Source: Terrabacter sp. MAHUQ-38 (GTDB lineage Bacteria > Actinomycetota > Actinomycetes > Actinomycetales > Dermatophilaceae). From it: 64,000 nucleotides of DNA. Shown here in pieces: positions 33,832-41,635 of the stretch; within the stretch, counting starts at the first letter, position 1, and each line of letters opens with the position of its first letter. Made by a program: the position numbers and the translations under genes. The DNA lies in assembly GCF_014518425.1 (NCBI RefSeq), contig NZ_JACVCU010000001.1, positions 496,001-560,000 on the forward strand. The letters run 5' to 3'. Under the pieces are notes generated by a model that searched no databases, was not told the origin of the DNA, and saw only the letters and a list, made by a program, of their open reading frames with translations.

Positions 33832-34590
33832 TTACAGCCCAGGGTGGGGAGCCTCCTGACGGTCCAACAGGAGAAGCCGATCGACCCCCGCCACCACGGC
33901 GGTGGGATGGGTGAGAGGAACCATGTGGGCAGCTCCCTGAACGGTGGTCAGACGCCCGTTGGACACCGTCCGCAGGACGGATGACCACTCATGCGAGGCG
34001 ATCCGGTCGCTCTCGCCACACACGACCTCGACGGGTACATCGAGCCGACTCAGGGCAAGGTCAGTGCGGAAGTGCCGCATCGCATCGATGCCCCGCAGCA
34101 TGCTGAGGATCCCGGTGCGCCGGTACTGCGGCACAAGCACGGCGGCTTCACGTGGCCGCTCGTGACTGGCGGTGCGGGCCCACTGGCTCAACATCCTCGG
34201 CCACGTCTGAGCGCGCGGATCGGTGACGGGGCCGACGAGGACGAGTCCCACCACGTCGCTTGTGCGGGTGGCCGCCTCCACCACCACTGGGCAGCTGGCC
34301 GAATGACCCACCAGGATGGTCTTCCCGCCGTGCGGCAGACGCTGCAGAAGCCGCTCGGCTTGACGTTCGACCGCAAGATCCGTGCCACGCGGCGCCGGCT
34401 GACCCATGGAGGGCAGCAGCACGACGGCGCTCAACCCGCGCAGTTCGTGTCGGACCAGCTGCCACGACCGGCTGTCGAGACCTAGCCCGGGCACGAACAC
34501 AACGGCCGGGCTGAGCCCTCTGGCGAGGGCTGGACCGTCGCAGCCTGCGGCGGGCGTTGGGCCCTCGTTCACGGGCGTGGTTGGGAGCAT
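33832..34590 (-). CDS. Alpha/beta hydrolase
   Basis: 252 residues from ATG 34590. Oxyanion region VVFVPGLGLDSRSWQLVRHE, nucleophile elbow ILVGHSASCPVVVEAAT (Ser in GHSAS), acid in VCGESDRIASHEW and His in VQGAAHMVPLTHPTAVVAGV. A typical size for the family; substrate unknown. Single gene in its unit. Confidence 0.9.
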   Translation of the reverse strand: MLPTTPVNEGPTPAAGCDGPALARGLSPAVVFVPGLGLDSRSWQLVRHELRGLSAVVLLPSMGQPAPRGTDLAVERQAERLLQRLPHGGKTILVGHSASCPVVVEAATRTSDVVGLVLVGPVTDPRAQTWPRMLSQWARTASHERPREAAVLVPQYRRTGILSMLRGIDAMRHFRTDLALSRLDVPVEVVCGESDRIASHEWSSVLRTVSNGRLTTVQGAAHMVPLTHPTAVVAGVDRLLLLDRQEAPHPGL

Positions 34591-34756
34591 GGAAGTCCTT
34601 GAGGAGGAAAGCGTGTCCGCGGCTGCGGGTACAGCTCAGCGGACGGTCTGGCGAACGTTCGAGGTGTTGTCACGCGCACTGTCGTGCCCACCGAAAAGTC
34701 GATAACTGGACCCTCGAACTGCAGAACCTTGGTCGGCCGGTCCGAGCGAACGCGCT

Positions 34757-34788
34757 GCGCCCCCGCTCCTCATGCGGAGCGGGGGCGC
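34757..34788 (-). terminator. Terminator of the two-helix membrane protein gene
   Basis: Perfect 13-bp stem (GCGCCCCCGCTCC and complement) with loop TCATGC, 35 bp beyond the minus-strand stop at 34823. Confidence 0.8.
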
Positions 34789-34822
34789 GCGCTTGCCAGC
34801 TCAGGTTGGCTGGAGACTGCTG

Positions 34823-35104
34823 TCAGTTGTTGTCGCCGGCACGGGCGCGGCTGCCGGACTTGGCCAGACCGCGGGCGATCATGTAGCCGATCGTCAGGAA
34901 GGTGATGTAGCGCAGCGCCTGCTCAGCGCTGAACGGGTCGGCCGTGTTGGCACCGTCGTCGCCGACGACGAACGCGGTGACGATGACCGCGAGGACCGCA
35001 ACGACGTACGCGATCAGCTCGGTGGTCTTGCGGGCCGGCCGCGTCTCGACCGAGTGGGTGCGGTCGTCGCGGCGGGTGGTGTGATCGGTCTGGGTGGAAG
35101 ACAA
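34823..35104 (-). CDS. Small two-helix membrane protein
   Basis: 93 residues if TTG 35104 is the start (GAAGGG upstream; no ATG or GTG fits better). A hydrophilic N-terminus of about 30 residues, then TELIAYVVAVLAVIVTAFVV and AEQALRYITFLTIGYMIARG. This resembles short actinobacterial membrane proteins of unknown function. Ends with KSGSRARAGDNN and a strong terminator. Confidence 0.65.
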   Translation of the reverse strand: MSSTQTDHTTRRDDRTHSVETRPARKTTELIAYVVAVLAVIVTAFVVGDDGANTADPFSAEQALRYITFLTIGYMIARGLAKSGSRARAGDNN

Positions 35105-35643
35105 AGTGGTGCCCTTCAGGTGTGTCAAGAATGTGGCCGGATGTGGCCGTGACGCACGAGGGCCGGGGGCTGGACTCTCAGGATCAGCGTGCTCTTTGAA
35201 GGCATCGCTTACGCGCCGCACAAGATGGCATGCGCGTCCATGCGTTCGGCAAGCATGGGCGCGCGGAGCGTTCAAGTCAAATTGAAACCTGAACGATCTA
35301 ATCGGTGGCGCCTCAACCGGATCGCGTGAATGGGCCATCCCTCGGCGCCATGCGGGCGGGGGATGCTGGTGCTCGGTGTCGACGCACTCGGGGCAGGGAA
35401 CGACGCCCATCACGACCTCGCAGTGACACGGAGGTTCTGGGAGCAGCTCCCCGAGTCGGTCCGCTCACACCTGTCCTGTCCGAGAGTCAACGAGCTGCAC
35501 CCCCATCGTCCAGAAACACGACATCGAGGGCTTGGTCATGGGCTGAACCCGGCCGCAAGAGCGGTAACAGCGGCGCATTTCCTGGGCACCACTCTGCTGC
35601 GTACGTCTCGGAACCACGCCCGCGCTCGCCCGCCTCGGGCGCG
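35105..35643. other. Gap without a gene
   Basis: About 540 bp. A word GCATCGCTTACGCGCCGC near 35202 resembles a very degenerate array repeat but is not called. The A/T-rich stretch at about 35275-35300 may be the promoter of the membrane-protein gene. Confidence 0.4.
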
Positions 35644-36483
35644 CTAGATCCTCTGCGGTGTGGCGTAACAGAACCGGGCGTAGGCCAAGGCCGTCCGCTG
35701 CACGGGAGGCCGGAGGGCCAGTTGAATGTAGGCGCCGGGATCGGCGGCGATCGCTGACGCAACCTGATCGCCATCCTCGATGACTGAGCCAAACCAGTTT
35801 GACCACTTGAGCAGAAACGCTCCCCGTGCGTTGTACAACAGATCCCCCACTGTGAAGGCCTGCCAGTCCTTCGCCAGCTCCTCCGCCGCCTTCACAGGAA
35901 AGTCCTTCGCCAGCGAGTATGGCTCGGGCGCGGTGCCGCCGATCGCCGGCCGCTGGTCCGGCGCCAGGTCTTGCAGCACCGCATCGCAGGCGGCGCCTTT
36001 CAATGCATCCTCGGTCATCTTGACGATGGCGGAGCCGAGACCGTCCGGTTCGAGGTTCGGGCTCAGACGGTCGAGGGTTTGAGCAGAGAGCTGCGACACC
36101 ATGGCGTTGGCATTCCTGCTGGCAGTGTCGGCGTCCAGCGTCGCCAACCTGAGTGTTCCCTCGTCGAGCCGTCGGCCGAGTTGGCGGATCAAGGCGGTGC
36201 GGCGCTCAGCGTCCTGGATCGACAGATCTTCTCTCGGGATGCCGTTCAGGTCGTCGAGAGACATTTTCACGGAGCCCAGCTGCTCCCAGCTTTCTACGGC
36301 GGCCCTAGCCCGTTTCTCGGCCTGGGCTAGACGCTGCGCGGCCTCGGCGGTTGTCTCGACGACGACCGGCCTGCAGGCTCCGAGCGCCAGCAGGAGACAA
36401 ACTGCGATCACTGCCGGCAACGGGCTCCGTGCACGCACGCCTAATTTTCTCAGAACAGCCGGGCTGGGTCGGGCGTTTGGCAA
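35644..36483 (-). CDS. Lipoprotein of unknown function
   Basis: 279 residues from ATG 36483. Signal peptide PLPAVIAVCLLLALGAC with the lipobox LALGAC gives acylation at Cys 37. The mature part is helical and may coil (TTAEAAQRLAQAEKRARAAV), followed by a soluble domain (GAFLLKWSNWFGSVIEDGDQ). It should be anchored to the outer face of the membrane. No family was recognised. Confidence 0.8.
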   Translation of the reverse strand: MPNARPSPAVLRKLGVRARSPLPAVIAVCLLLALGACRPVVVETTAEAAQRLAQAEKRARAAVESWEQLGSVKMSLDDLNGIPREDLSIQDAERRTALIRQLGRRLDEGTLRLATLDADTASRNANAMVSQLSAQTLDRLSPNLEPDGLGSAIVKMTEDALKGAACDAVLQDLAPDQRPAIGGTAPEPYSLAKDFPVKAAEELAKDWQAFTVGDLLYNARGAFLLKWSNWFGSVIEDGDQVASAIAADPGAYIQLALRPPVQRTALAYARFCYATPQRI

Positions 36484-36565
36484 GGATGAGGGCTATGTCG
36501 AAATCTCGGTCGATTGGCCTTCGGACAATCGGGAGCCGTGAGCCGCTGGCCGAGCGGGTGAGGGC

Positions 36566-36901
36566 ATGATGGCGGAGATTCGGACCGATGGGTGTTACGT
36601 CATGCTCGACCGCGACGGCTATTGGTCGTACCTGAAGTTCTTCGCCGATGGGCTGGTGCTTTCGGTCACCGCGGATCAGCCTCCAACCCGGTTCGCGCAG
36701 CACCTGTCACCCGGCAATCCCGTCTTCAGCTACGGCCGGGTCGCCGAGGTCGACGGCGCGGTGCGAGTCACGACCACTAACGACGAAGGGGGTGTCACCT
36801 TCATCGTCCTGCCGGTCAATGACAAGGTCCTGGCCGTGCACTCCACGAGCAACATCAACGGTGCGGAGTTCGACGACGTGTACACCTACTTCCCCAGCTG
36901 A
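36566..36901 (+). CDS. Hypothetical beta-rich protein
   Basis: 111 residues from ATG 36566 (start at 36569 also possible). Short strands with aromatic residues: GCYVMLDRDGYWSYLKFFAD, GLVLSVTADQPPTRFAQHLS, GGVTFIVLPVNDKVLAVHST and DDVYTYFPS. Soluble, no signal peptide. It is divergent from the lipoprotein gene with 82 bp between them. Confidence 0.75.
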   Translation: MMAEIRTDGCYVMLDRDGYWSYLKFFADGLVLSVTADQPPTRFAQHLSPGNPVFSYGRVAEVDGAVRVTTTNDEGGVTFIVLPVNDKVLAVHSTSNINGAEFDDVYTYFPS

Positions 36902-37400
36902 CTTTCGACAGCGGTCAACGATCGGGTCGGCCTGCGCCTGTTGGAGCCGCTCCTTGGCCCGGATCACGCGGGCCGGGTAGCGCGCCCTCGCGTAGAGCTT
37001 GGTTGCGGCGCCCCTCGGTGTCACGCGAGCGGGCGGTCCAGTTGAGAGCCACACCCAGAAGCCAAGGTGGGCAGCCGCGTGGAGAGCCTTCCGCCGGACA
37101 CCTGGACCGAGTCTGGCCGGACACCGATCCTGCAGAGAAGTCTCTGGTAGCCGCCTGTCGGCGCGACGCGTTTCACTCACGTATTGCCGATGAGGGCACG
37201 TCTATCCCATGTCGGACCAGAGATCCGCAGGTCGACTCGGCGGCGAGCGCTGGGCTGCGGCGAGCCGGCGCAGCCCCGCCCGGAGAGCCGAACCCCGGGT
37301 GGCCGACGAGCGGGGCCCCACCCAGCGCGGCGGCTTGGCCGCCTTGTCCGGTAGCCGAGCGCTCCGGGCAAAGCCAACCTCGGGGCGGGTGGACTCGGGA
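36902..37400. other. Gap carrying copy B of the 84-bp segment
   Basis: About 500 bp. On the minus strand the stretch around 37010-36910 translates as KLYARARYPARVIRAKERLQ then QAQADPIVDRC, perhaps a decayed gene end, but this is not certain. No intact gene. Confidence 0.4.
37071..37154 (+). repeat. 84-bp duplicated segment, copy B
   Basis: 83 of 84 bases equal to 28404-28487. It ends in TAGCCGC and is followed by CTGTCGGCG, the same right flank as array repeat copies at 4899 and 22031, whereas copy A continues with GTCAAGG. Confidence 0.9.
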
Positions 37401-37835
37401 TCACGACGTCTTCTGGACCACCCCGTCTGTCACCGCGCTCGCCTCAAGCTCCACCAGGATGTCGGGCTCGAATAGTGATTCCACGCCGATCAGCGTGGTC
37501 GGTGGCATCGGGAAGGCAAGTCCAACTTCTTCGGCGACAGCCGCCAGAGCTCCCATGAACTCCTCCGTGTGCTCGGGCCGCCACTTCACGACGTAGAACC
37601 TCAGGTGGACGACGTTCTCGAAGGAGGCGCCGGCCGCGGCCAATGCCGTAGCAACGTTGCGCATCACCTGGGCAACCTGCCCCCCGAGGTCATACGGCGC
37701 GATGGGGGTCCCATCGGCGGCACGGGACACCTGCCCGCTGAGGAGAAGGTGCGTGGTGCCGGAGGCGGCCGCCACGTGGTGATAGGGCGTCTGTTGCATC
37801 AAGCCGGCTGGGTTCAGGTACTGCACGGTCATCAT
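37401..37835 (-). CDS. RidA-family protein (Rid/YjgF/UK114)
   Basis: 144 residues from ATG 37835. RidA-like signature: HHVAAASGTTHLLLSGQVSR, DLGGQVAQVMRNVATALAAA, GASFENVVHLRFYVVKWRPE and PPTTLIGVESLFEPDILVEL. The Arg that contacts enamine/imine substrates in RidA aligns with the Gly-Val-Glu region rather than a clear R, so it may be a Rid1-7 type with a different role. Divergent from the HxlR regulator across a short operator. Confidence 0.88.
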   Translation of the reverse strand: MMTVQYLNPAGLMQQTPYHHVAAASGTTHLLLSGQVSRAADGTPIAPYDLGGQVAQVMRNVATALAAAGASFENVVHLRFYVVKWRPEHTEEFMGALAAVAEEVGLAFPMPPTTLIGVESLFEPDILVELEASAVTDGVVQKTS

Positions 37836-37854
37836 GACTCCATTCCAGTTAGTT

Positions 37855-37871
37855 GGTATCTGTGTTATACC
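37855..37871. promoter_or_regulatory. Operator between ridA-like and hxlR-like genes
   Basis: GGTAT, 7 nt, ATACC inside the 42-bp divergent spacer. It is an A/T-rich palindrome of the kind bound by HxlR dimers, 7 bp before the regulator start. Confidence 0.6.
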
Positions 37872-37877
37872 TAGTGT

Positions 37878-38330
37878 GTGGAGGACACTTCAACGAGACC
37901 AGGTCACCCATCGGATACCTTCGAGCGCGCACTCGGGCCGGTTCTCGTCGAGGCACCTCATCGAGAGCTTCTCGATCAAGTCCTCGACAAGTGGTCCCTG
38001 AGCGTCCTGAACGTGCTGTGTGAGCGCCCGTCCCGGTTCAACGACTTGCGGCGTGCCATTCCGGCTGTGACGCAGAAGTCTCTGTCGGCGACGTTGCGAC
38101 GACTCGAACGCAACGGGGTCGTCGAGCGGGTTGTTCTCGATGTACGCCCGGTAGGCGTTCAATACCGGATCACGGCGCTGGGCAAGACCCTTCGTGAACC
38201 CCTTGACGTGCTTCTCCAGTGGGCAGCGCGTCACATGCCGGACATCGAAGCGGCCCGAGATGCCTTCGACGGTTGGGCGATTGATGCAACACCCCGCACG
38301 GGTTCACCCACCGAGTCACCAAGTCCATGA
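37878..38330 (+). CDS. HxlR-family transcriptional regulator
   Basis: 150 residues from GTG 37878. Winged helix: LLDQVLDKWSLSVLNVLCER, PSRFNDLRRAIPAVTQKSLS, ATLRRLERNGVVERVVLDVR, PVGVQYRITALGKTL. Lacks the conserved N-terminal Cys of redox-sensing HxlR (the typical CPV is replaced by HRELLDQ), so it may sense another signal. Likely controls the divergent RidA gene and itself. Confidence 0.88.
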   Translation: MEDTSTRPGHPSDTFERALGPVLVEAPHRELLDQVLDKWSLSVLNVLCERPSRFNDLRRAIPAVTQKSLSATLRRLERNGVVERVVLDVRPVGVQYRITALGKTLREPLDVLLQWAARHMPDIEAARDAFDGWAIDATPRTGSPTESPSP

Positions 38331-38393
38331 CCACGTGGGCGCCATTCGCTTACCAGACCCTCGTCCCAGGAGTACGGCGCCCCGTCCGGTCAC

Positions 38394-38436
38394 GCCGCGA
38401 TCCGCGCGGCCCACAGGTGCGTCTATCCGCCGCGAC
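38394..38436 (+). repeat. Longer conserved block around array repeat copy 23
   Basis: GCCGCG, TCCGCGCGGC, then CAGGTGCGTCTATCCGC and CGCGAC: nearly the same 43 bases recur at 43981-44023. The core repeat inside is at 38419-38433 (exact, N4 = TATC). Confidence 0.75.
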
Positions 38437-38618
38437 GAGGGCGGCCATCCCGGCTTGTTTATCGGGTCCGCCGCGATCTCGGTCGAGAGCGCCGGCACCT
38501 TCGACGCCGACGCTGAGCTTGAGCTCTGGTTCTCAGGCTGGGCAAGGTCAAGTTCGAGTTCAGCGGCAAGACCGATGTGGCCTACCTGAACAAGCTTGTC
38601 GCTCATCACGTCTTGTGA
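38437..38618 (+). pseudogene. Frameshifted protein fragment after repeat copy 23
   Basis: Directly after the repeat the translation reads GGHPGLFIGSAAISVESAGT, then FDADAELELWFSG. It continues in the next frame as LGKVKFEFSGKTDVAYLNKL then VAHHVL and a stop. This is a beta-rich C-terminal piece of a gene with one indel and no start. Family not recognised. Confidence 0.45.
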
Positions 38619-38724
38619 CGTGGCGGTGATCCCACGGCTGCTGCCGTACGCGAGCCGCCCTCATGTCTCGGCGGCGTGACAAAAGAATGGGCACGTCGCA
38701 ATCCGGCGGTTGGTGGCCCGAGGC

Positions 38725-38739
38725 GCGTCTCTGTGCCGC
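38725..38739 (+). repeat. Array repeat, copy 24 (one mismatch)
   Basis: AGGCGCGTC-TCTG-TGCCGC; the right arm starts with T. Confidence 0.6.
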
Positions 38740-38812
38740 GCTCTAGCAAGCGCGCTCCAGTTGGTTCGAGTATCTGCCGCGGCTCCGCGTGCAGTCGGTC
38801 AGGGCTTGTGAG

Positions 38813-39484
38813 TCAGGCGTCGTGGTGGCCCGACGGGCGCCAGGGCTCGTGCTGGTGTGAGAGCCAGACCTCCTGGGGGGCGAGTGCCCGGATCAGCCGC
38901 TGGCCTTCGGTGCGCGGATCGTCGAGCTCGTCGAAGAAGACGGCCGTGTCACCCGCGATGACGACCACGCGGCCGCCCGTCTGGACGACCACGACCTGCG
39001 AGCCTCGCGTGTGGCCGGGTGTCGAGACGAGCCGGATGCCGGGTAGCAGCTCGAGCGTGCCGTCGACGGGCACGTACTGCACTCCGGGCGCCTCGACCCA
39101 CTCGCGGATCGTGTAGTCGGCCTGGCTCAGCGCGTCGTCCAGCTCCGCTCGTTGGACGTAGACCGGTCTGCCGGCGAAGAGATGGTTGCCGCCGCAGTGG
39201 TCGAAGTGCAGATGCGTGTTGACGACGACGTCGATCCCGGCCAGGTCAAAACCGGCTTGCTCGCTCAGTGGAATCAGCCGAGGATCCATGTCGTCGACCG
39301 CCGGGTGCAACTGCGTCATGCCGGTGTCGACCAGCACGCGCGCGCGGGGATGGTCGATGACATGCACGTAGACCGGTATCCGCTCGCCCTCGGCGAGCAG
39401 CTCGGCGACGAGCACCGGCGTGACGGTCGCCGTCGAGGCATCGCTTCCCGGTCCCTCGCCCATCTCGCTTCGTAGATGACTCAT
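38813..39484 (-). CDS. Metallo-beta-lactamase-fold hydrolase (N-acyl-homoserine-lactonase-like)
   Basis: 223 residues from ATG 39484. Metal site NTHLHFDHCGGNHLFAGRPV (HxHxDH), a distal His in STPGHTRGSQVVVVQTGG and Asp in VIAGDTAVFFDEL, and the final His in SHQHEPWRPSGHHD. The overall arrangement fits AHL lactonases or related lactone hydrolases; the substrate is not proven. A C-terminal fragment of a close relative lies at 12552. Confidence 0.88.
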   Translation of the reverse strand: MSHLRSEMGEGPGSDASTATVTPVLVAELLAEGERIPVYVHVIDHPRARVLVDTGMTQLHPAVDDMDPRLIPLSEQAGFDLAGIDVVVNTHLHFDHCGGNHLFAGRPVYVQRAELDDALSQADYTIREWVEAPGVQYVPVDGTLELLPGIRLVSTPGHTRGSQVVVVQTGGRVVVIAGDTAVFFDELDDPRTEGQRLIRALAPQEVWLSHQHEPWRPSGHHDA

Positions 39485-39776
39485 GGCGGAAAGTCTCGGG
39501 CACAGTGGCCGGCCGGCGGTGGTTATGCGACAAGTCCTTGCCGCTCATGCCTTTGTCCTGACCTGCAGTGAGCGAGCTCGTCACCGTGGCCTGCCGTCAT
39601 GCCATCCGTGGGCGCAGCCCGTCAGAGGGCGACATGCCTTTGCAGGTCCACGGTCCGCGTTGTGTTCTGACCTAGGGTTGGCCGGCGAACTGGCCACGGC
39701 CTCGCGGACAGGTCGATGGTTCCGCCGTGTGGCGCCGCAGCCCCGACCGTGGATGAAAGGACAGCACAGAGATCCG
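39485..39776. other. Upstream region of the mraY gene
   Basis: 292 bp without a convincing gene. The mraY frame is open back to 39483, but that translation is not protein-like. It presumably contains divergent promoters for the lactonase-like and mraY genes. No array repeat was recognised here. Confidence 0.4.
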
Positions 39777-40889
39777 ATGGTCAACGTCCTGCTGGCTGGT
39801 GGCATCTCGATGGCAGTGGCACTGCTGTGCACGAAGCCCTTCATCGGCCTCCTGGTGCGGCACCGCTGGGGCCAGTTCATCCGTGACGACCTGGTCCACC
39901 ACCACGTCAAGCGGGGAAAGCCCACCATGGGCGGCGCGGTGATCATCGGGGCGGCCCTGGTCGGCTACTTCACGTCACACGCGGTGGTGCTGGGACTGGG
40001 CGCCACCGGGGTGCTCAAGGTGGTTCACAGCAGCATCTCGCTTGGCGCCCTGCTGGTGCTCTTCCTGCTCACCGGTCTCGGCGTGGTCGGGTTCCTCGAC
40101 GACTACACGAAGATTCGCAGGGAGCGCAGCCTCGGCCTCACGTCCAGGCAGAAGCTGCTCGGTCAGACGCTGGTCACCGTGGTCTTCGCCCTCGGCGCCC
40201 TGCTGTTGACCGACGAGCAGGGACTGTCCCCGGCCTCGACAGCGGTCTCCTTCATCCGGGACACCGGCATCGACCTCGCGTTCGCCGGCCCAGTCGTGGC
40301 GGTGATCCTATTCATCGCGTGGTCGAACCTGCTCATCGCCGGAGCCTCCAACGGCGTGAACATCACCGACGGCTTGGACGGCCTGGCCACCGGGGCCTCG
40401 GTCATGGTGTTCGGCGCGTACACGGTGATCGCCACGTGGCAGTACAACCAGGGCTGCGGCGTGGCTCCGGGGCCGGGCTGCTACGACGTGCGCGACGCGC
40501 TCGATCTGGCCGTCGTCTCGTGCGCGATCGGCGGTGCCTGCTTCGGCTTCCTGTGGTGGAACGCCTCGCCGGCCGAGATCATCATGGGCGACACCGGCTC
40601 CCTGTCGCTCGGCGCGGCCTTGGCCGGGCTCGCCATCCTCACCCACACACAGCTGTTGCTGGTGGTCCTGGGTGGCCTCTTCGTCATCGTCACCGCATCG
40701 GTGATCATCCAGGTCATCAGCTTCAAGCTGACCGGCAGGAGAGTCTTCCGGATAGCGCCCCTGCACCACCACTTCGAGATGGTCGGCTGGTCCGAGGTCA
40801 CCATCGTGGCCCGCTTCTGGATCATCGCCGGCCTGTGCGTCGCGGCAGGCCTGGCGGTTTTCTACGGCGAATGGGTCTCCAACCGATAA
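39777..40889 (+). CDS. mraY: Phospho-N-acetylmuramoyl-pentapeptide transferase, orphan copy
   Basis: Transfers the MurNAc-pentapeptide phosphate from UDP to undecaprenyl phosphate (lipid I step) in the membrane. 370 residues from ATG 39777 (39754 possible), full family length with about ten helices. Motifs intact: FLDDYTKIRRERSLGLTSRQ, NLLIAGASNGVNITDGLDGL, ASPAEIIMGDTGSLSLGAAL and RIAPLHHHFEMVGW. It lies alone in the accessory region, away from any murein cluster, so it is probably a second mraY. Ends with a hairpin overlapping the stop. Confidence 0.95.
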   Translation: MVNVLLAGGISMAVALLCTKPFIGLLVRHRWGQFIRDDLVHHHVKRGKPTMGGAVIIGAALVGYFTSHAVVLGLGATGVLKVVHSSISLGALLVLFLLTGLGVVGFLDDYTKIRRERSLGLTSRQKLLGQTLVTVVFALGALLLTDEQGLSPASTAVSFIRDTGIDLAFAGPVVAVILFIAWSNLLIAGASNGVNITDGLDGLATGASVMVFGAYTVIATWQYNQGCGVAPGPGCYDVRDALDLAVVSCAIGGACFGFLWWNASPAEIIMGDTGSLSLGAALAGLAILTHTQLLLVVLGGLFVIVTASVIIQVISFKLTGRRVFRIAPLHHHFEMVGWSEVTIVARFWIIAGLCVAAGLAVFYGEWVSNR

Positions 40890-40915
40890 GCACGTGCCGA
40901 GCCGGCGGCGTGCTT
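40888..40915 (+). terminator. Terminator of the mraY gene
   Basis: AAGCACG ... CGTGCTT outer stem with an inner GCCG/CGGC pair; it begins inside the stop codon. Confidence 0.65.
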
Positions 40916-40991
40916 CGTTCCGCGGCGTCCAGGCGCATGCCTGCCGCTGGCCGTAGAGTGGCCAGGTCGGTTCAGTCGAGAGGATCGCGCC

Positions 40992-41402
40992 ATGGGCCCC
41001 GACCGGTCTTTGAGTGAAGCCACCCGGGCCGCGTTGAACCACAGCCAGGTCATCGATCTGACGACGACTGGCCGACGGACCGGTCAGCAACGGCGCATTG
41101 AGATCTTTCTGCACAGCGACGACGAACAGCTGTTCATCACCGGGATGCCCCAGGCTGACCGTACGCGTGACTGGATCTACAACATCGAAGCCGACCCCCA
41201 CGTGGTCCTTCACCTCAAGCAGTCGGTCGTCGTCGACGTGCCCGCGACCGCGCGAGTTGTCACTGACCCCGACGAACGCCGGCCCTTCATCGAGGCGGCT
41301 GCCAGGCGCTGGCGTCGCACGGACGTGCCAGACATGCTCCGGCACAGCCCGCTCATCGTGCTTACGGTCGAAGACTCCGGGGAGCATCGGACGGGCCTGT
41401 AG
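40992..41402 (+). CDS. Nitroreductase/deazaflavin (F420)-dependent family protein
   Basis: 136 residues from ATG 40992. Split beta-barrel of the DUF385/Ddn type: VIDLTTTGRRTGQQRRIEIF, then DDEQLFITGMPQADRTRDWI, YNIEADPHVVLHLKQSVVVD and PLIVLTVED. The TTGRRTG phosphate-grip pattern is the usual F420-binding motif. It should reduce or bind F420 or flavin-related substrates. Downstream of mraY by 102 bp in the same direction, but a terminator lies between them. Confidence 0.88.
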   Translation: MGPDRSLSEATRAALNHSQVIDLTTTGRRTGQQRRIEIFLHSDDEQLFITGMPQADRTRDWIYNIEADPHVVLHLKQSVVVDVPATARVVTDPDERRPFIEAAARRWRRTDVPDMLRHSPLIVLTVEDSGEHRTGL

Positions 41403-41542
41403 GGCTCTGCAGGCCAGGCACGATCATCGCGACGCAGCTTCCCGCAAACGTCGGCGCGCCACCGTCGAGGCGGCCTGCTTCGGTGGCCCGGAAGTCAGGA
41501 AGCACAACGGCACCCGCGCTGTCGGGTGGAGAATCGGCACGT

Positions 41543-41573
41543 GAAGATGTGGCCCCTTTCCTGCCACATCTTC
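41543..41573. terminator. Bidirectional terminator
   Basis: GAAGATGTGGC and complement (11-bp perfect stem), loop of 9 nt with CCTTTC. It lies between the ends of the plus-strand F420-type gene and the minus-strand DUF72 gene. Confidence 0.75.
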
Positions 41574-41635
41574 GGGTGGCACCAGTTCCGCAGAATGCCC
41601 GGAGACGAGGAGATGCCGGCCTGACCGCCGTGTGT

